From: Acidimicrobiaceae bacterium
GTDB taxonomy: Bacteria; Actinomycetota; Acidimicrobiia; Acidimicrobiales; RAAP-2
DNA: 64,000 bases
NCBI GenBank assembly: GCA_027306605.1
Contig: DAHUZK010000044.1
Location: 1 to 64,000 of the forward strand
Direction: 5' to 3'
Position 1 is the first letter of the stretch. Every line of letters starts with the position of its first letter. The notes under the pieces are model-generated. The model had not been told where the DNA came from and did not search any database. It saw only the letters and a program-made list of their open reading frames with translations. Positions 8,557 to 16,751 of this stretch are shown piece after piece. Both the position numbers and the translations under genes were made by a program.

Positions 8557-9333
8557 ATGACGACAGTCCGCTACGGCGCCCGCGCCGTGCAGGTGAACCG
8601 CGAGATCGAGGCCAAGAAGGCCGACATCTGGTCCCAGGCGGTGACCGCACTCTACGAGACGGATCCCGAGATCGTGGCGGCGATCCTGCCCAAGCCCCTC
8701 GAGCCCGGGCCCGAGCCCCTGGTGCGCATCACCATCACCCGCGTCGAGATGCCGGGCCTGCCGGTGTTCGGTGCCGGGTGGATCGGCGTGCAGGCTCGCC
8801 ACGAGGACCGGGTGGGGGAGTACCCGATCTTCATGCCGATGACGACGGAGCAATCGCTCACCGGTGGTCGCGAGATCAACGGCGAACCGAAGAAGCTGGC
8901 CGAGGTCGAGGTGACCCGCGACGGCGACAGCGTCTCGGCGCGGGTGGCACGCATGGGATCGGTCGTGTGCGAGATCACCGGCCGCGTCCGCGAGACCCGC
9001 GAGAACTACGAGCTGGCGAAGACCGACTTCTGGTTCAAGCTGTCGCCGTCCTGCGAGGAGGCCGGTGTCCTCGACCAGGATCCTCTTCTCGTCTACGGCG
9101 AGAAGACCGAGAAGACGCGGGTGCACGAGGGCATCGACGGTGAGCTGATCCTCAAGGAGGCGCCGCTCGACCCGGTGGCCGATCTCGTGGTGCGCCGGAT
9201 GGTCGACCTCAACTGGACCGAGCGGGCCTCGACCCAGGTCGGCCGTGTGATCGGACCGGTGCCCCGGGCGCATCTCGAGCCGTTCATCCACCAGCGTTAC
9301 GACGACCTCTCGGTGCTGGGGGCGAAGCGATGA
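8557..9333 (+). CDS. Acetoacetate decarboxylase-like protein
   Basis: A 258-residue member of the acetoacetate decarboxylase (ADC, PF06314-type) superfamily. The active-site segment GGREINGEPKKLAEVEV near residues 103-119 matches the place of the Schiff-base lysine in ADC (GEPKK). The N-terminal YETDPEIVAAILPKPLEP and the middle YPIFMPMTTEQSL also fit the family. Many ADC-like proteins are aldolases, dehydratases or hydratases rather than decarboxylases, so the reaction is not fixed. It sits between the two amidohydrolases. ATG follows GGGGAGGAACC. Its stop overlaps the next ATG (ATGA). Confidence 0.8.
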   Translation: MTTVRYGARAVQVNREIEAKKADIWSQAVTALYETDPEIVAAILPKPLEPGPEPLVRITITRVEMPGLPVFGAGWIGVQARHEDRVGEYPIFMPMTTEQSLTGGREINGEPKKLAEVEVTRDGDSVSARVARMGSVVCEITGRVRETRENYELAKTDFWFKLSPSCEEAGVLDQDPLLVYGEKTEKTRVHEGIDGELILKEAPLDPVADLVVRRMVDLNWTERASTQVGRVIGPVPRAHLEPFIHQRYDDLSVLGAKR

Positions 9334-10586
9334 GCGACCGGTACGTCATCATCTCGGCCGATGCCCATGCCGGCCTGCCGGCCGAGCAGTACCGCCCCTA
9401 CCTCGACGCGGCCTACCACGCACAGTTCGACGAGTACCTGGCCGAGCGACAGGCCCACCGCGACCAGGCCCTGCGGATGAACTACGACTACATCATGGGT
9501 TGGGAGACCGAGAACGAGGAGGGCCTGCGCGGCGCCTGGGACATGGAGCAGCGCGACAAGGAGCTCGATGCGGACGGCGTCACGGCCGAGGTCATGTTCG
9601 CCGACGCCGACGCCATCACCGGTATGGCGTCGCCCCCGTTCGGCGCCGGGCTCTCCGCCGGGGCGATCACCGACCCCGAGCTCGCCTTCGCCGGCGCCCG
9701 GGCCCACAACCGCTTCCTGGCCGAGATGTGTGCCCGCAGCCCGGAACGCCACGGTGGCATCGCGCTGGTGCCGATCACCCACGGGATCGAGCGTTCGGTG
9801 GCCGAGATCGAGTGGCTCGCCGCCCAGCCGGGGATACGCGGGGTCATGGTTCCCACGATGTGGCACGACCGGCTGCCCTACAACCACCCCGACTACGACC
9901 CGGTGTGGGCTGCGTGCCAGGCCGCCGGCTTCCCGGTGCACACCCATTCGGGCGAGGCGCCGCAGGACGAGTACAACGAGAACATCGGCATCTACCTGGC
10001 CGAGGTGGTGTGGTGGGCCGCCCGGCCGGCGTGGCACCTCCTCTTCTCGGGTGCCTTCGAGCGCTTTCCCGGCCTGAAGTTCGTGGTGACCGAGGCGGCG
10101 GCCTACTGGGCCGCCGACATGATGTGGAAGTGGGACCAGTACATGGGTGGCGGCCACACCACCAAGAAGATGGCAGCGCTCTTGCAGGGCAAGATCTCCA
10201 AGCTGCCCTCGGACTACTTCGGCGAGAACATCTTCATCGGCGCCTCGACGATGTCGAAGGAGGAGATCCGGCGTCGCCACGTGCTCGGGTGCGACGTCGT
10301 CATGTGGGGCACCGACTACCCCCACCCCGAGGGCACCTGGCCGCACACCCAGGAGCGCCTGCGCAGCGACTTCGGACCCGTCCCGGTCGAGGACGCCCGC
10401 AAACTGCTCGGCGAGACGGCGGCCCGCTGCTACGGCTTCGACCTCGAGGCGCTGCGCCCGGTGGCCGAGCGCGTCGGGCCCACGCCGGCGGACCTGGGGC
10501 AGGACCCCGCCGCGCGCACCGACCCCGAAGAGGTCCGGGCGGCCCGCTGGTGGAAGGACGAGTACGAGCTGCAGGCGCCGGGCTGA
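9330..10586 (+). CDS. Amidohydrolase-2 family metal-dependent hydrolase B
   Basis: A 418-residue paralogue of the upstream amidohydrolase, with the same landmarks: YVIISADAHAGLPAEQ at the N-terminus, PVHTHSGEAP mid-barrel, LKFVVTEAAAYW, FIGASTMS and MWGTDYPHPEG. The shared C-terminal CYGFDLEALRPVAERVGP (versus FYGFDLHALRAVGDRVGP in copy A) shows the two copies are closely related and probably act on successive or related intermediates. Start overlaps the ADC-like gene stop by four bases. Last gene of the operon; its stop lies at the head of a 14-bp repeat array. Confidence 0.85.
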   Translation: MSDRYVIISADAHAGLPAEQYRPYLDAAYHAQFDEYLAERQAHRDQALRMNYDYIMGWETENEEGLRGAWDMEQRDKELDADGVTAEVMFADADAITGMASPPFGAGLSAGAITDPELAFAGARAHNRFLAEMCARSPERHGGIALVPITHGIERSVAEIEWLAAQPGIRGVMVPTMWHDRLPYNHPDYDPVWAACQAAGFPVHTHSGEAPQDEYNENIGIYLAEVVWWAARPAWHLLFSGAFERFPGLKFVVTEAAAYWAADMMWKWDQYMGGGHTTKKMAALLQGKISKLPSDYFGENIFIGASTMSKEEIRRRHVLGCDVVMWGTDYPHPEGTWPHTQERLRSDFGPVPVEDARKLLGETAARCYGFDLEALRPVAERVGPTPADLGQDPAARTDPEEVRAARWWKDEYELQAPG

Positions 10587-10675
10587 GCACCGGCGCCTGA
10601 GTCCCGGGGCCTGAGTCCCGGGGCCTGAGTGCCGGGTCCTGAGCATCACCGTCCGAGGTCCGGCGCCTGAGGCAC
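10577..10675 (+). repeat. 14-bp tandem repeat (GGGGCCTGAGTCCC type) with stops in three frames
   Basis: TGA trinucleotides occur at 10584 (amidohydrolase stop), 10598, 10612, 10626 and 10640, exactly 14 bp apart, and again at 10668 (two periods on, after one degenerate unit). The array fills almost the entire gap to the DMT transporter gene. Each third unit returns to the same frame, so every reading frame is closed. Confidence 0.85.
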
Positions 10676-10695
10676 GGATCCGCTGTTGGAGCACA

Positions 10696-11589
10696 ATGTC
10701 GGTCGTGCCGATCGTGTTCGCGCTGCTGACGGCGCTCTGCAACGCGCTGAACGTGGTCACCCAGCACCTGGCCAGCATCGGCGATCCCGCGCACTCCAAG
10801 GGCTGGCAGTTCGTGCGCTACCTGGTGGCCAACCCGCTCTGGCTGTTCGGCTGGCTGGCCCTGGCCGGCTCGTTCGTCTTCCAGGCGCTGGCCCTGCACA
10901 ACGGGCTCCTCTCGGTGGTGCAGCCGCTCCTCGTCACCGAGTTGGTCTTCGCGCTGGTGCTGCGGCGTCTCTGGCTCCGCCAGCGCATCCGCGCCGTCAC
11001 CTGGTGGTCGGCCGCGGTGACCTGCGTGTCGCTGGCCCTCTTCCTCGCCGTATCCGAACCGACCGGTTCGAGCACGGCTCCCGCCGGCGGCGAATGGGTC
11101 GGTGCCACGCTCGCCAGCATCACCGCTGCGGGACTGCTGTGCCTCCTCGCCGTGCGGGGAACGCCCGGGCGGCGTGCCGCGCTCCTCGGCGCGGCGACGG
11201 CGGTGCTCTGGGCGCTGGTGGCGACGTACATCAAGGCGGCCACCGACTCGCTGACCCGGTACGGCGTGGGTGGCATGTTCGGGCACTGGCCCGTCTACGC
11301 GCTGATCCTGGGCGGCCTCACGGCCGAGCTCCTGGATCAGACGACGCTGCACGTCGGGCCGCTCAGCATGTCGCAACCCTTCCTCGTGGTGGTCGATCCC
11401 ATCGTCAGCATCGCGTTGAGCGTCTGGGTCTTCGACGAGAGCTTCACCGAGAACGTGCCACGACTGGCGATCGGGTCGCTCTCGTTCACCCTCATGTGCG
11501 CGTCGGTGATGGCGCTGGCCCGCACCGCGCCGGCGACCATGGATGCGGCGGTGCCGCGAGGACGCGGCTTCTCGGTGCCGTCGAGCTAG
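10696..11589 (+). CDS. DMT-family (EamA-like) membrane transporter
   Basis: A 297-residue integral membrane protein with about nine to ten hydrophobic helices and two EamA-like halves. The N-terminal half holds LLTALCNALNVVTQHLAS and QPLLVTELVFALVLRRLWL, the second half LDQTTLHVGPLSMSQPFLVVVDPIVSIALSVWVF. This resembles the drug/metabolite transporter and magnesium-transporter-NIPA-like proteins common in actinobacteria. Substrate unknown. The ATG is preceded only weakly by a ribosome site. It is convergent with, and overlaps by three bases, the decayed STAS fragment on the other strand. Confidence 0.8.
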   Translation: MSVVPIVFALLTALCNALNVVTQHLASIGDPAHSKGWQFVRYLVANPLWLFGWLALAGSFVFQALALHNGLLSVVQPLLVTELVFALVLRRLWLRQRIRAVTWWSAAVTCVSLALFLAVSEPTGSSTAPAGGEWVGATLASITAAGLLCLLAVRGTPGRRAALLGAATAVLWALVATYIKAATDSLTRYGVGGMFGHWPVYALILGGLTAELLDQTTLHVGPLSMSQPFLVVVDPIVSIALSVWVFDESFTENVPRLAIGSLSFTLMCASVMALARTAPATMDAAVPRGRGFSVPSS

Positions 11590-11812
11590 AAGCGGTTGCG
11601 GTCCAGTGTGTCGTCGAGGCCGTCACGGAACACGAGCTTCTCGAGCCGGGCACGCAGCTCGACGAAGGCCATGTGGACTCCCTTGTCGTTGAGCTCACGG
11701 TCCAACTGCTCGAGCATCCGACGGTCCTGGTCGCGGAACCCGGCACAGTTGGCGAAGAGGAGGGCGCCTCCCAGCGCATCACCACCACGCCCGGGACTTC
11801 GCGTGCATCGGG
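11586..11812 (-). pseudogene. Decayed SulP/STAS-domain fragment with frameshift
   Basis: Read on the minus strand, the frame DAREVPGVVVMRWEAP runs into a frameshift at about 11780. The next frame continues LLFANCAGFRDQDRRM, then LEQLDRELNDKGVHMAF and ends DGLDDTLDRNRF. Joined, this is the C-terminal STAS domain of a SulP sulfate/anion permease (consensus vpGvvv-RweapLfFAN...). An in-frame TGA lies directly upstream, and no transmembrane part of a SulP protein is present. So only about 75 codons of the STAS domain remain, broken by a one-base deletion (or a sequencing error). The rest of the gene is lost. Confidence 0.65.
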
Positions 11813-11907
11813 GGCCGGTCACCGGGTCCACGCCCCTTGTCTCGTACCGCCGCCTCGTCCGGGTGCGAACTTACAATGCCCGTGTAGGCGACGACAGGGA
11901 GCCGACA

Positions 11908-13302
11908 TTGGTCGAGGGACGCCCGCCGGGATCGGGCAAGGAGGGGCGTGACCCCAGGGCGCGCGCCTGGGCCGTCGTGTCGCTGGGCGCCGGCCTGGCG
12001 CTGGCGGCCGTGCTCGTCGTGTTCCTGGCCCGCAACGGCATCTACCTCGTGGTCGGGCTGATCGGCCTCGTGCTGAGCGTCGTGGGCGGCTGGTGGGTGG
12101 TCACCGAGCACATGCCGCGGCGCGCCGTCGGGGTCCTGGGCCTCGTCCTGGGTGCCGCCGTGCAGGTGGTGGCGCTGCTCCGGGCGGGCAACGAGGACCG
12201 GCGCTCCTTCGTCCTGCTCGGCGTCGCCCTGGCGCTCCTCGCCGTCGCCGTCCTGACGGCGCAGGCCGCCCTCGGCACCTCTCTGCGCCGCACGCCCGTG
12301 GCCGCCGTTCGCCGGTTGCCACCGCCACGCCATGGCGTGTTGCTGTGCAACCCGTGGTCGGGCGGCGGCAAGGTCGAGACGTTCGGCCTGGTGCCGCTGG
12401 CCCATTCGCTCGGCGTGCGGACGCTCCTGCTCGACCACGGGCTCGACCTCGAGGAGCTGGCACGCGGCGCCGTGGCCGACGGTGCCGACTGCCTCGGCAT
12501 GGCGGGCGGTGACGGCTCCCAGGCGCTGGTGGCGTCGATCGCGGTGGAGCACGACCTCCCCTTTGTGTGCGTGCCGGCCGGGACGCGCAACCACTTCGCG
12601 CTGGACCTCGGACTCGACCGGCGAGACCCGCGCCAGGGCGTGCACGCCTTCACCGACGCCGTCGAGCGCCGCGTGGACTACGCCACGGTCAACGAACGCT
12701 TCTTCGTGAACAACGTGTCGCTCGGCGTCTACGCCACCATCGTGCAGCAGGAGGGCTACCGCGACGCCAAGGCGGAGACGACGCGGCGGCTCCTGCCAGA
12801 CCTGCTGGGCCAGCAGGAAGAACCCTTCGACCTCCAATTCACCACCCCCGACGGTGAGGAGGTCGACGGGTGCTTCCTGATCATGGTCTCGAACAATCCC
12901 TACGTCCTCGGCCCCTCGCTCGACGTGTCGCAGCGGCGCCGGCTCGACAGCGGCCGCCTGGGCGTGTTCGCCGTCAGCGCCGGCACCGGCGCGCAGGCGG
13001 CCGAGGTCGTCACCTTGGCCCTGGCCGGCCGGGGCTCGGCCAGCGGGTCGGCGCACCAGTTCGAGTGCGACACCTTCGAGGTGCGCTCTCGCTCGGGGAA
13101 GGCCTACGCGGGGATCGACGGCGAGGCGCTCGAGCTCGAGACACCCCTGGTCTTCGGTGCCCATCCCGGTGGTCTGCGCCTGCTCGTCCCGGAGGGCAAC
13201 ATCGAGGCGGCGCTCCGCCGGCAGGCCCGGGACGTGCACGTGCGCGACCTGCTCTCCCTGGCCGCGTCCGGCCGGATCGGCACCGCCGAACGGGCCGGGT
13301 AG
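11908..13302 (+). CDS. Diacylglycerol-kinase-family lipid kinase with N-terminal membrane helices
   Basis: A 464-residue protein. About 115 N-terminal residues form four hydrophobic helices. They are followed by a DAGK catalytic domain: LLCNPWSGGGK (nucleotide-binding start), GMAGGDGSQALVAS (the GGDG motif), PAGTRNHFALDLGLD and a C-terminal half with IDGEALELETPLVF. It probably phosphorylates a membrane lipid such as diacylglycerol or a sphingoid/PI precursor at the cytoplasmic face. No ATG or GTG is available; the TTG at 11908 follows an AGGGAG site by six bases and is the best start. Convergent with the enoyl-CoA-reductase-like SDR. Confidence 0.8.
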   Translation: MVEGRPPGSGKEGRDPRARAWAVVSLGAGLALAAVLVVFLARNGIYLVVGLIGLVLSVVGGWWVVTEHMPRRAVGVLGLVLGAAVQVVALLRAGNEDRRSFVLLGVALALLAVAVLTAQAALGTSLRRTPVAAVRRLPPPRHGVLLCNPWSGGGKVETFGLVPLAHSLGVRTLLLDHGLDLEELARGAVADGADCLGMAGGDGSQALVASIAVEHDLPFVCVPAGTRNHFALDLGLDRRDPRQGVHAFTDAVERRVDYATVNERFFVNNVSLGVYATIVQQEGYRDAKAETTRRLLPDLLGQQEEPFDLQFTTPDGEEVDGCFLIMVSNNPYVLGPSLDVSQRRRLDSGRLGVFAVSAGTGAQAAEVVTLALAGRGSASGSAHQFECDTFEVRSRSGKAYAGIDGEALELETPLVFGAHPGGLRLLVPEGNIEAALRRQARDVHVRDLLSLAASGRIGTAERAG

Positions 13303-13313
13303 CGCTCGAGCGG

Positions 13314-14159
13314 CTACATCTGCGACTCGGGGAAGAGGCTCACCCAGTTCGTCTGCATCGAGGCCCCGTCGGCGATGATCGTCGACCCGCAGACGTAGCG
13401 TCCGGCCGGGGAGCACAGGTAGAGGATCATGGCCGCCATCTCGTCGACCGTGCCGAGACGGACGGTGGTCCCCTCGGCGATCAGCTCGTCGGTGAAGCCC
13501 GCCTCGGTGCGCCCGACCTCGGCCAGCTCGGACTCGACCAGGCCCGGCGTGGCGAAGACGCCCGGCGCGAAGGCGTTGATCGTCACCCCGCGCCGCATGA
13601 GGTACGGGGCCAGGGTCTTGACCATGTTCACCACGCCGGCGCGCGCCGCCCCCGAGTGGGCGAACATCGGCGCCCCGCGCTCGAAGGAGAAGGTGTGCAC
13701 GACGTTGACGATGGCACCGCTGCCCGCCGCGGCCATCGGCCCCATGAAGCGGTTCGTCATGGTCCAGGTCCCGTTGAGGTTGAGGTCCACCACCGCCCGC
13801 CAACCGTTGTCCGAGATGGCGCTGGGGAGTGCCGGGAACTGGCCGCCGGCGTTGTTCACCAGCGCGTCGACCCGGCCGAAGCGCGCATAGGCCGCGGCGC
13901 GCAGGGCGTCGACCTGGTCCGGCTCCCTGATGTTGGTCGGCACCGCCAGGCAGCGACCACCGGCCGCCTCGATGGACGCCGACGTCTCTTCCAGCCGCGC
14001 CGCCGTGCGCCCGGCCACCACGACCTGCCCACCCAGGTGGGCGTAGGCGTGGGCGACTTCGCGCCCGAGCCCGGTGCCTCCGCCGGACACCACCGCCACG
14101 CGGCCGTCGAAGAGCCCGGCGGCGAAGACGGACACCGCCGGTCCGGGGCGCCACGTCAC
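13314..14159 (-). CDS. SDR related to peroxisomal trans-2-enoyl-CoA reductase (PECR-like)
   Basis: A 281-residue SDR. It has SGGGTGLGRE (cofactor motif), NNAGGQFPA, the FAHSGAARAG stretch and TINAFAPG. The NNAGGQF and HSGAARAG signatures are the ones of the PECR/2,4-dienoyl-CoA-reductase branch, which lacks the usual YxxxK at that place; accordingly no YASSK-type motif is visible. Activity on an enoyl-CoA or hydroxyacyl-CoA is therefore likely but unproven. It starts 10 bases after the acyl-CoA dehydrogenase stop, forming an operon with that gene and NDH-2 that suggests fatty-acid or side-chain oxidation. Confidence 0.8.
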   Translation of the reverse strand: MTWRPGPAVSVFAAGLFDGRVAVVSGGGTGLGREVAHAYAHLGGQVVVAGRTAARLEETSASIEAAGGRCLAVPTNIREPDQVDALRAAAYARFGRVDALVNNAGGQFPALPSAISDNGWRAVVDLNLNGTWTMTNRFMGPMAAAGSGAIVNVVHTFSFERGAPMFAHSGAARAGVVNMVKTLAPYLMRRGVTINAFAPGVFATPGLVESELAEVGRTEAGFTDELIAEGTTVRLGTVDEMAAMILYLCSPAGRYVCGSTIIADGASMQTNWVSLFPESQM

Positions 14160-14169
14160 GGCGCGGCCG

Positions 14170-15420
14170 TCACCCTGCGAAGTCCCAGCTCTCGCCCTTC
14201 TCGTAGTGGTGCAGCACGTTCTTGGCGATGAGGATGCGGTGCACCTCGTCGGGCCCGTCGGCCAGGCGCAGCGTGCGGGCGCCGAGGTACATCTGGGCCA
14301 GGGGCAGGTCGTTCGTCACCCCGGCCGCCCCCCAGACCTGGATCGCCCGGTCGACCACCCTGGTGTAGGCGGCGGGGACGAAGATCTTGATGGCGCTGAT
14401 CTCCGTGCGGGCCTGCGGGTCGCCGGCGTCGACCTTCTCGGCGGCGTGGATCGTCATGAGCCGGGCGGCCTGCAGATCCATGTAGCTGTCGGCCACGAAG
14501 CCCTGCATGAACTGCTTGTCCTTGAGCAGTCCGCCGTGGACCTCGCGGGTGAGCAGGCGTTCGACCATGAGATCGAAGGCGCGCCACATCTGTCCGACCG
14601 AGTTCATGCAGTGGAAGATGCGTCCGGCGCCGAGACGGTCCTGGGCGGCGCGGTGCCCCTCGCCGACGCGGCCCAGCGCGTTGTCCAGCGGCACCCGCAC
14701 GTGGTCGTAGCGCACCTCGCAGTGGTCGGACACCGGCACGCCCCAGATCCCGATGCCGCGCTCGATGATCACGCCCGGTGTCGACGTAGGCACGATGATC
14801 TGCACCATGCTTCCCGGGCCCTCGTCGTCCTTGGAGTCCTTGGCCCGGCACATCACGATGAAGAAGTCGGCGGCCAGGCCGTTCGAGGTGAACCACTTGT
14901 GCCCGTTGATCACCCACTCGTCGCCGTCGCGCACAGCGGTCGTCTGGATGGAACGCGGGTCGGAGCCGGCGTGCTCGGGCTCGGTCATGGAGAAACCGGA
15001 CTGCATGGTCCCCTCGACGAGCGGGAGGAGCCACTTCTGCTTCTGCTCCTCGGTCCCGTACTTGACGAGGATGGTCTGGTTGCCCGAGTTCGGCGCCACC
15101 ACGCCGAAGAGCGAGGCCGCGCCGACGGCGTAGGCGAGGATCTCGTTCATGTAGGCGTGGGCCATGAAGTCGATGCCCATGCCGCCGTACTCGGGCGGGA
15201 GGTGCGGCGCCCACAGGCCCTCGGACTTGACCTTCTCCTCGACCTGGCGCCGCAGGGCCCTGGACTCCGCCCGCTCCTCCTCGCTGGCGCCGGATCGGCG
15301 CCCGCGCCACAGGACGCCTTCGTTGGGAAGGATCTTCTCGTTCACGATGCGCGCCGTGCGCAGACGGATGTCGTTGATGTGGTCGCTCAGCCCGGGGATC
15401 GGGGTCACGTTGATAGGCAT
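14170..15420 (-). CDS. Acyl-CoA dehydrogenase (ACAD10/11-like)
   Basis: A 416-residue FAD-dependent acyl-CoA dehydrogenase. The FAD/substrate signatures are SGFSMTEPEHAGSDP and the later EVHGGLLKDKQ, IKIFVPAAYTRVVDRAIQVWGAAG and LADGPDEVHR. The last is the form typical of the larger ACAD10/11-like group. It should introduce the alpha-beta double bond in an acyl-CoA in beta-oxidation or a related catabolic route. Downstream and probably co-transcribed is the PECR-like SDR; upstream by nine bases is the NDH-2 gene, which could recycle the NADH produced by the pathway. Confidence 0.9.
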   Translation of the reverse strand: MPINVTPIPGLSDHINDIRLRTARIVNEKILPNEGVLWRGRRSGASEEERAESRALRRQVEEKVKSEGLWAPHLPPEYGGMGIDFMAHAYMNEILAYAVGAASLFGVVAPNSGNQTILVKYGTEEQKQKWLLPLVEGTMQSGFSMTEPEHAGSDPRSIQTTAVRDGDEWVINGHKWFTSNGLAADFFIVMCRAKDSKDDEGPGSMVQIIVPTSTPGVIIERGIGIWGVPVSDHCEVRYDHVRVPLDNALGRVGEGHRAAQDRLGAGRIFHCMNSVGQMWRAFDLMVERLLTREVHGGLLKDKQFMQGFVADSYMDLQAARLMTIHAAEKVDAGDPQARTEISAIKIFVPAAYTRVVDRAIQVWGAAGVTNDLPLAQMYLGARTLRLADGPDEVHRILIAKNVLHHYEKGESWDFAG

Positions 15421-15429
15421 GCCCGAACC

Positions 15430-16731
15430 TTAGGCAGCTCGGGACCCTCGCTCCTTGCGGGAGACCCAACGCCCGGTCAGGGCCCGCTCGTAGCGGCCCC
15501 GACCCACGAAGCTGACCGTCCAGCGCGCCAGGGCGCCCAGCCGGTTCTTGAAGCCGGTGAGGAACGTGATGTGCACCACGAGCCAGAGGCACCACCCCAC
15601 GAACCCGCCCACCCGGAGGGGGCCGATCCTGGCCACGGCCCGGAAGCGGGAGATGGCAGCCAGCGTGCCGAGGTCCCGGTAGCGGAAGGGCCGGGCCGGC
15701 TTGCCCTCCAGGCGGCGCACGATCGTGCGCGCGGCGTGGATGCCCGACTGCAGCGCCACCTCGGCCACCCCGGGCAGGTCGCCCAGCGCCATCAGGTCGC
15801 CCACCACGAAGACCTCGGGATGCCCCGGCAGCGAGCAGTCGGGGAGCACCCGCACCCTCCCGGCCCGGTCGGTCTCGGCGCCGGCCGCGCCGGCGATGCC
15901 CGCCCCGAGCCCGGCGGCCCTCGTCCCGGCCGCCCAGATCTTGACGGCAGCCTCGATGCGCTGGCTCGAGCCGTCGTGCATCGTGACGTCGACGCCGTCG
16001 TCGTCCATCCCGGTCACCATGGCGTTCAGGTGGATCTCGACGCCGAGGTGACGCAGATCGCGCTCGGTCATCTCGGAGAGGCGCCGTCCCATGGAGCCGA
16101 CGAGGTGCCCGGTCCCCTCGACGAGGACCACGCGGGCCCGGCGCGGGTCGATGCGGCGGTAGTTGCGCCGCAGGGCCCGGTGCGCCAGCTCTTCGAGCTG
16201 GCCCGCCATCTCGACGCCGGTCGGGCCGCCGCCGACCACCACGAAGGTCATCAGGCGCCGGCGCAGCGCCGGATCGAGCTCGGCCTCGGCCAGCTCGAAC
16301 GAGCCGAAGATGTCCCCGCGCAGGTCGAGCGCGTCGTCCATGGTCTTCAACCCGCGGGAGTACCGGCGGAACTCGTCGTGCCCGAAGTAGGACGTGTCGG
16401 CACCGCCGGCGACGATCAGGCTGTCGTAGGGCACGGCGAGCGGCAGCCCGAACTCGTCGGCGTGGACCACCCGACCCTCGACGTCGACCCGCTCCACCTC
16501 GGCCAGGACGACGTCGAGCCGCGGATGGTTGCGCAGGACGTCGCGGACCGGCGGCGCGATCTGGCCCGAGGAGAGGATGCCGGTGGCCACCTGGTAGAGC
16601 AAGGGCTGGAACAGGTGGTGGTTCGTGCGGTCGATCAGCGTCACGCGCACCGGTGCATGCTTGAGAGCGCGGGCGGCGAAGAGGCCGCCGAAGCCCGACC
16701 CGACGATGACGACGTGATGGTCCTCGCTCAC
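15430..16731 (-). CDS. Type II NADH dehydrogenase-like FAD oxidoreductase
   Basis: A 433-residue NDH-2 family flavoprotein: FAD motif VVIVGSGFGGLFAARAL at the N-terminus, LFQPLLYQVATGIL, second Rossmann motif TFVVVGGGPTGVEMAGQL near residue 163, and VFVVGDLM before the C-terminal amphipathic/hydrophobic helix (VGGFVGWCLWLVVHITFLTGFKNRL region) that docks to the membrane. It transfers electrons from NADH to quinone without pumping. The start GTG and its first six codons are duplicated 20 bases upstream (16734-16751), giving an overlapping seven-codon minicistron. It is downstream of the Nudix gene, with acyl-CoA dehydrogenase and SDR behind it. Confidence 0.9.
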   Translation of the reverse strand: MSEDHHVVIVGSGFGGLFAARALKHAPVRVTLIDRTNHHLFQPLLYQVATGILSSGQIAPPVRDVLRNHPRLDVVLAEVERVDVEGRVVHADEFGLPLAVPYDSLIVAGGADTSYFGHDEFRRYSRGLKTMDDALDLRGDIFGSFELAEAELDPALRRRLMTFVVVGGGPTGVEMAGQLEELAHRALRRNYRRIDPRRARVVLVEGTGHLVGSMGRRLSEMTERDLRHLGVEIHLNAMVTGMDDDGVDVTMHDGSSQRIEAAVKIWAAGTRAAGLGAGIAGAAGAETDRAGRVRVLPDCSLPGHPEVFVVGDLMALGDLPGVAEVALQSGIHAARTIVRRLEGKPARPFRYRDLGTLAAISRFRAVARIGPLRVGGFVGWCLWLVVHITFLTGFKNRLGALARWTVSFVGRGRYERALTGRWVSRKERGSRAA

Positions 16732-16751
16732 CGGTGATGGTCCTCGCTCAC
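16714..16751 (-). repeat. 20-bp duplication of a stop/start junction
   Basis: GTGAGCGAGGACCATCAC occurs twice, 20 bases apart. The right-hand copy contains the Nudix stop TGA. The left-hand copy supplies the NDH-2 start GTG. The first copy could itself start a seven-residue peptide (MSEDHHR) that ends at the TGA of the second copy, overlapping the NDH-2 GTG. Confidence 0.85.

Noticed and set aside
10577-10675. Regular repeats considered as a CRISPR array
   Set aside because: Units are 14 bp and directly tandem with no unique spacers; there is no cas gene in the window.
11779-14154. A long open frame on the minus strand opposite the lipid kinase and running over the SDR
   Set aside because: It is a GC-rich shadow of the real genes: low-complexity composition, no domain, and the two opposing genes with clear domains explain the region.
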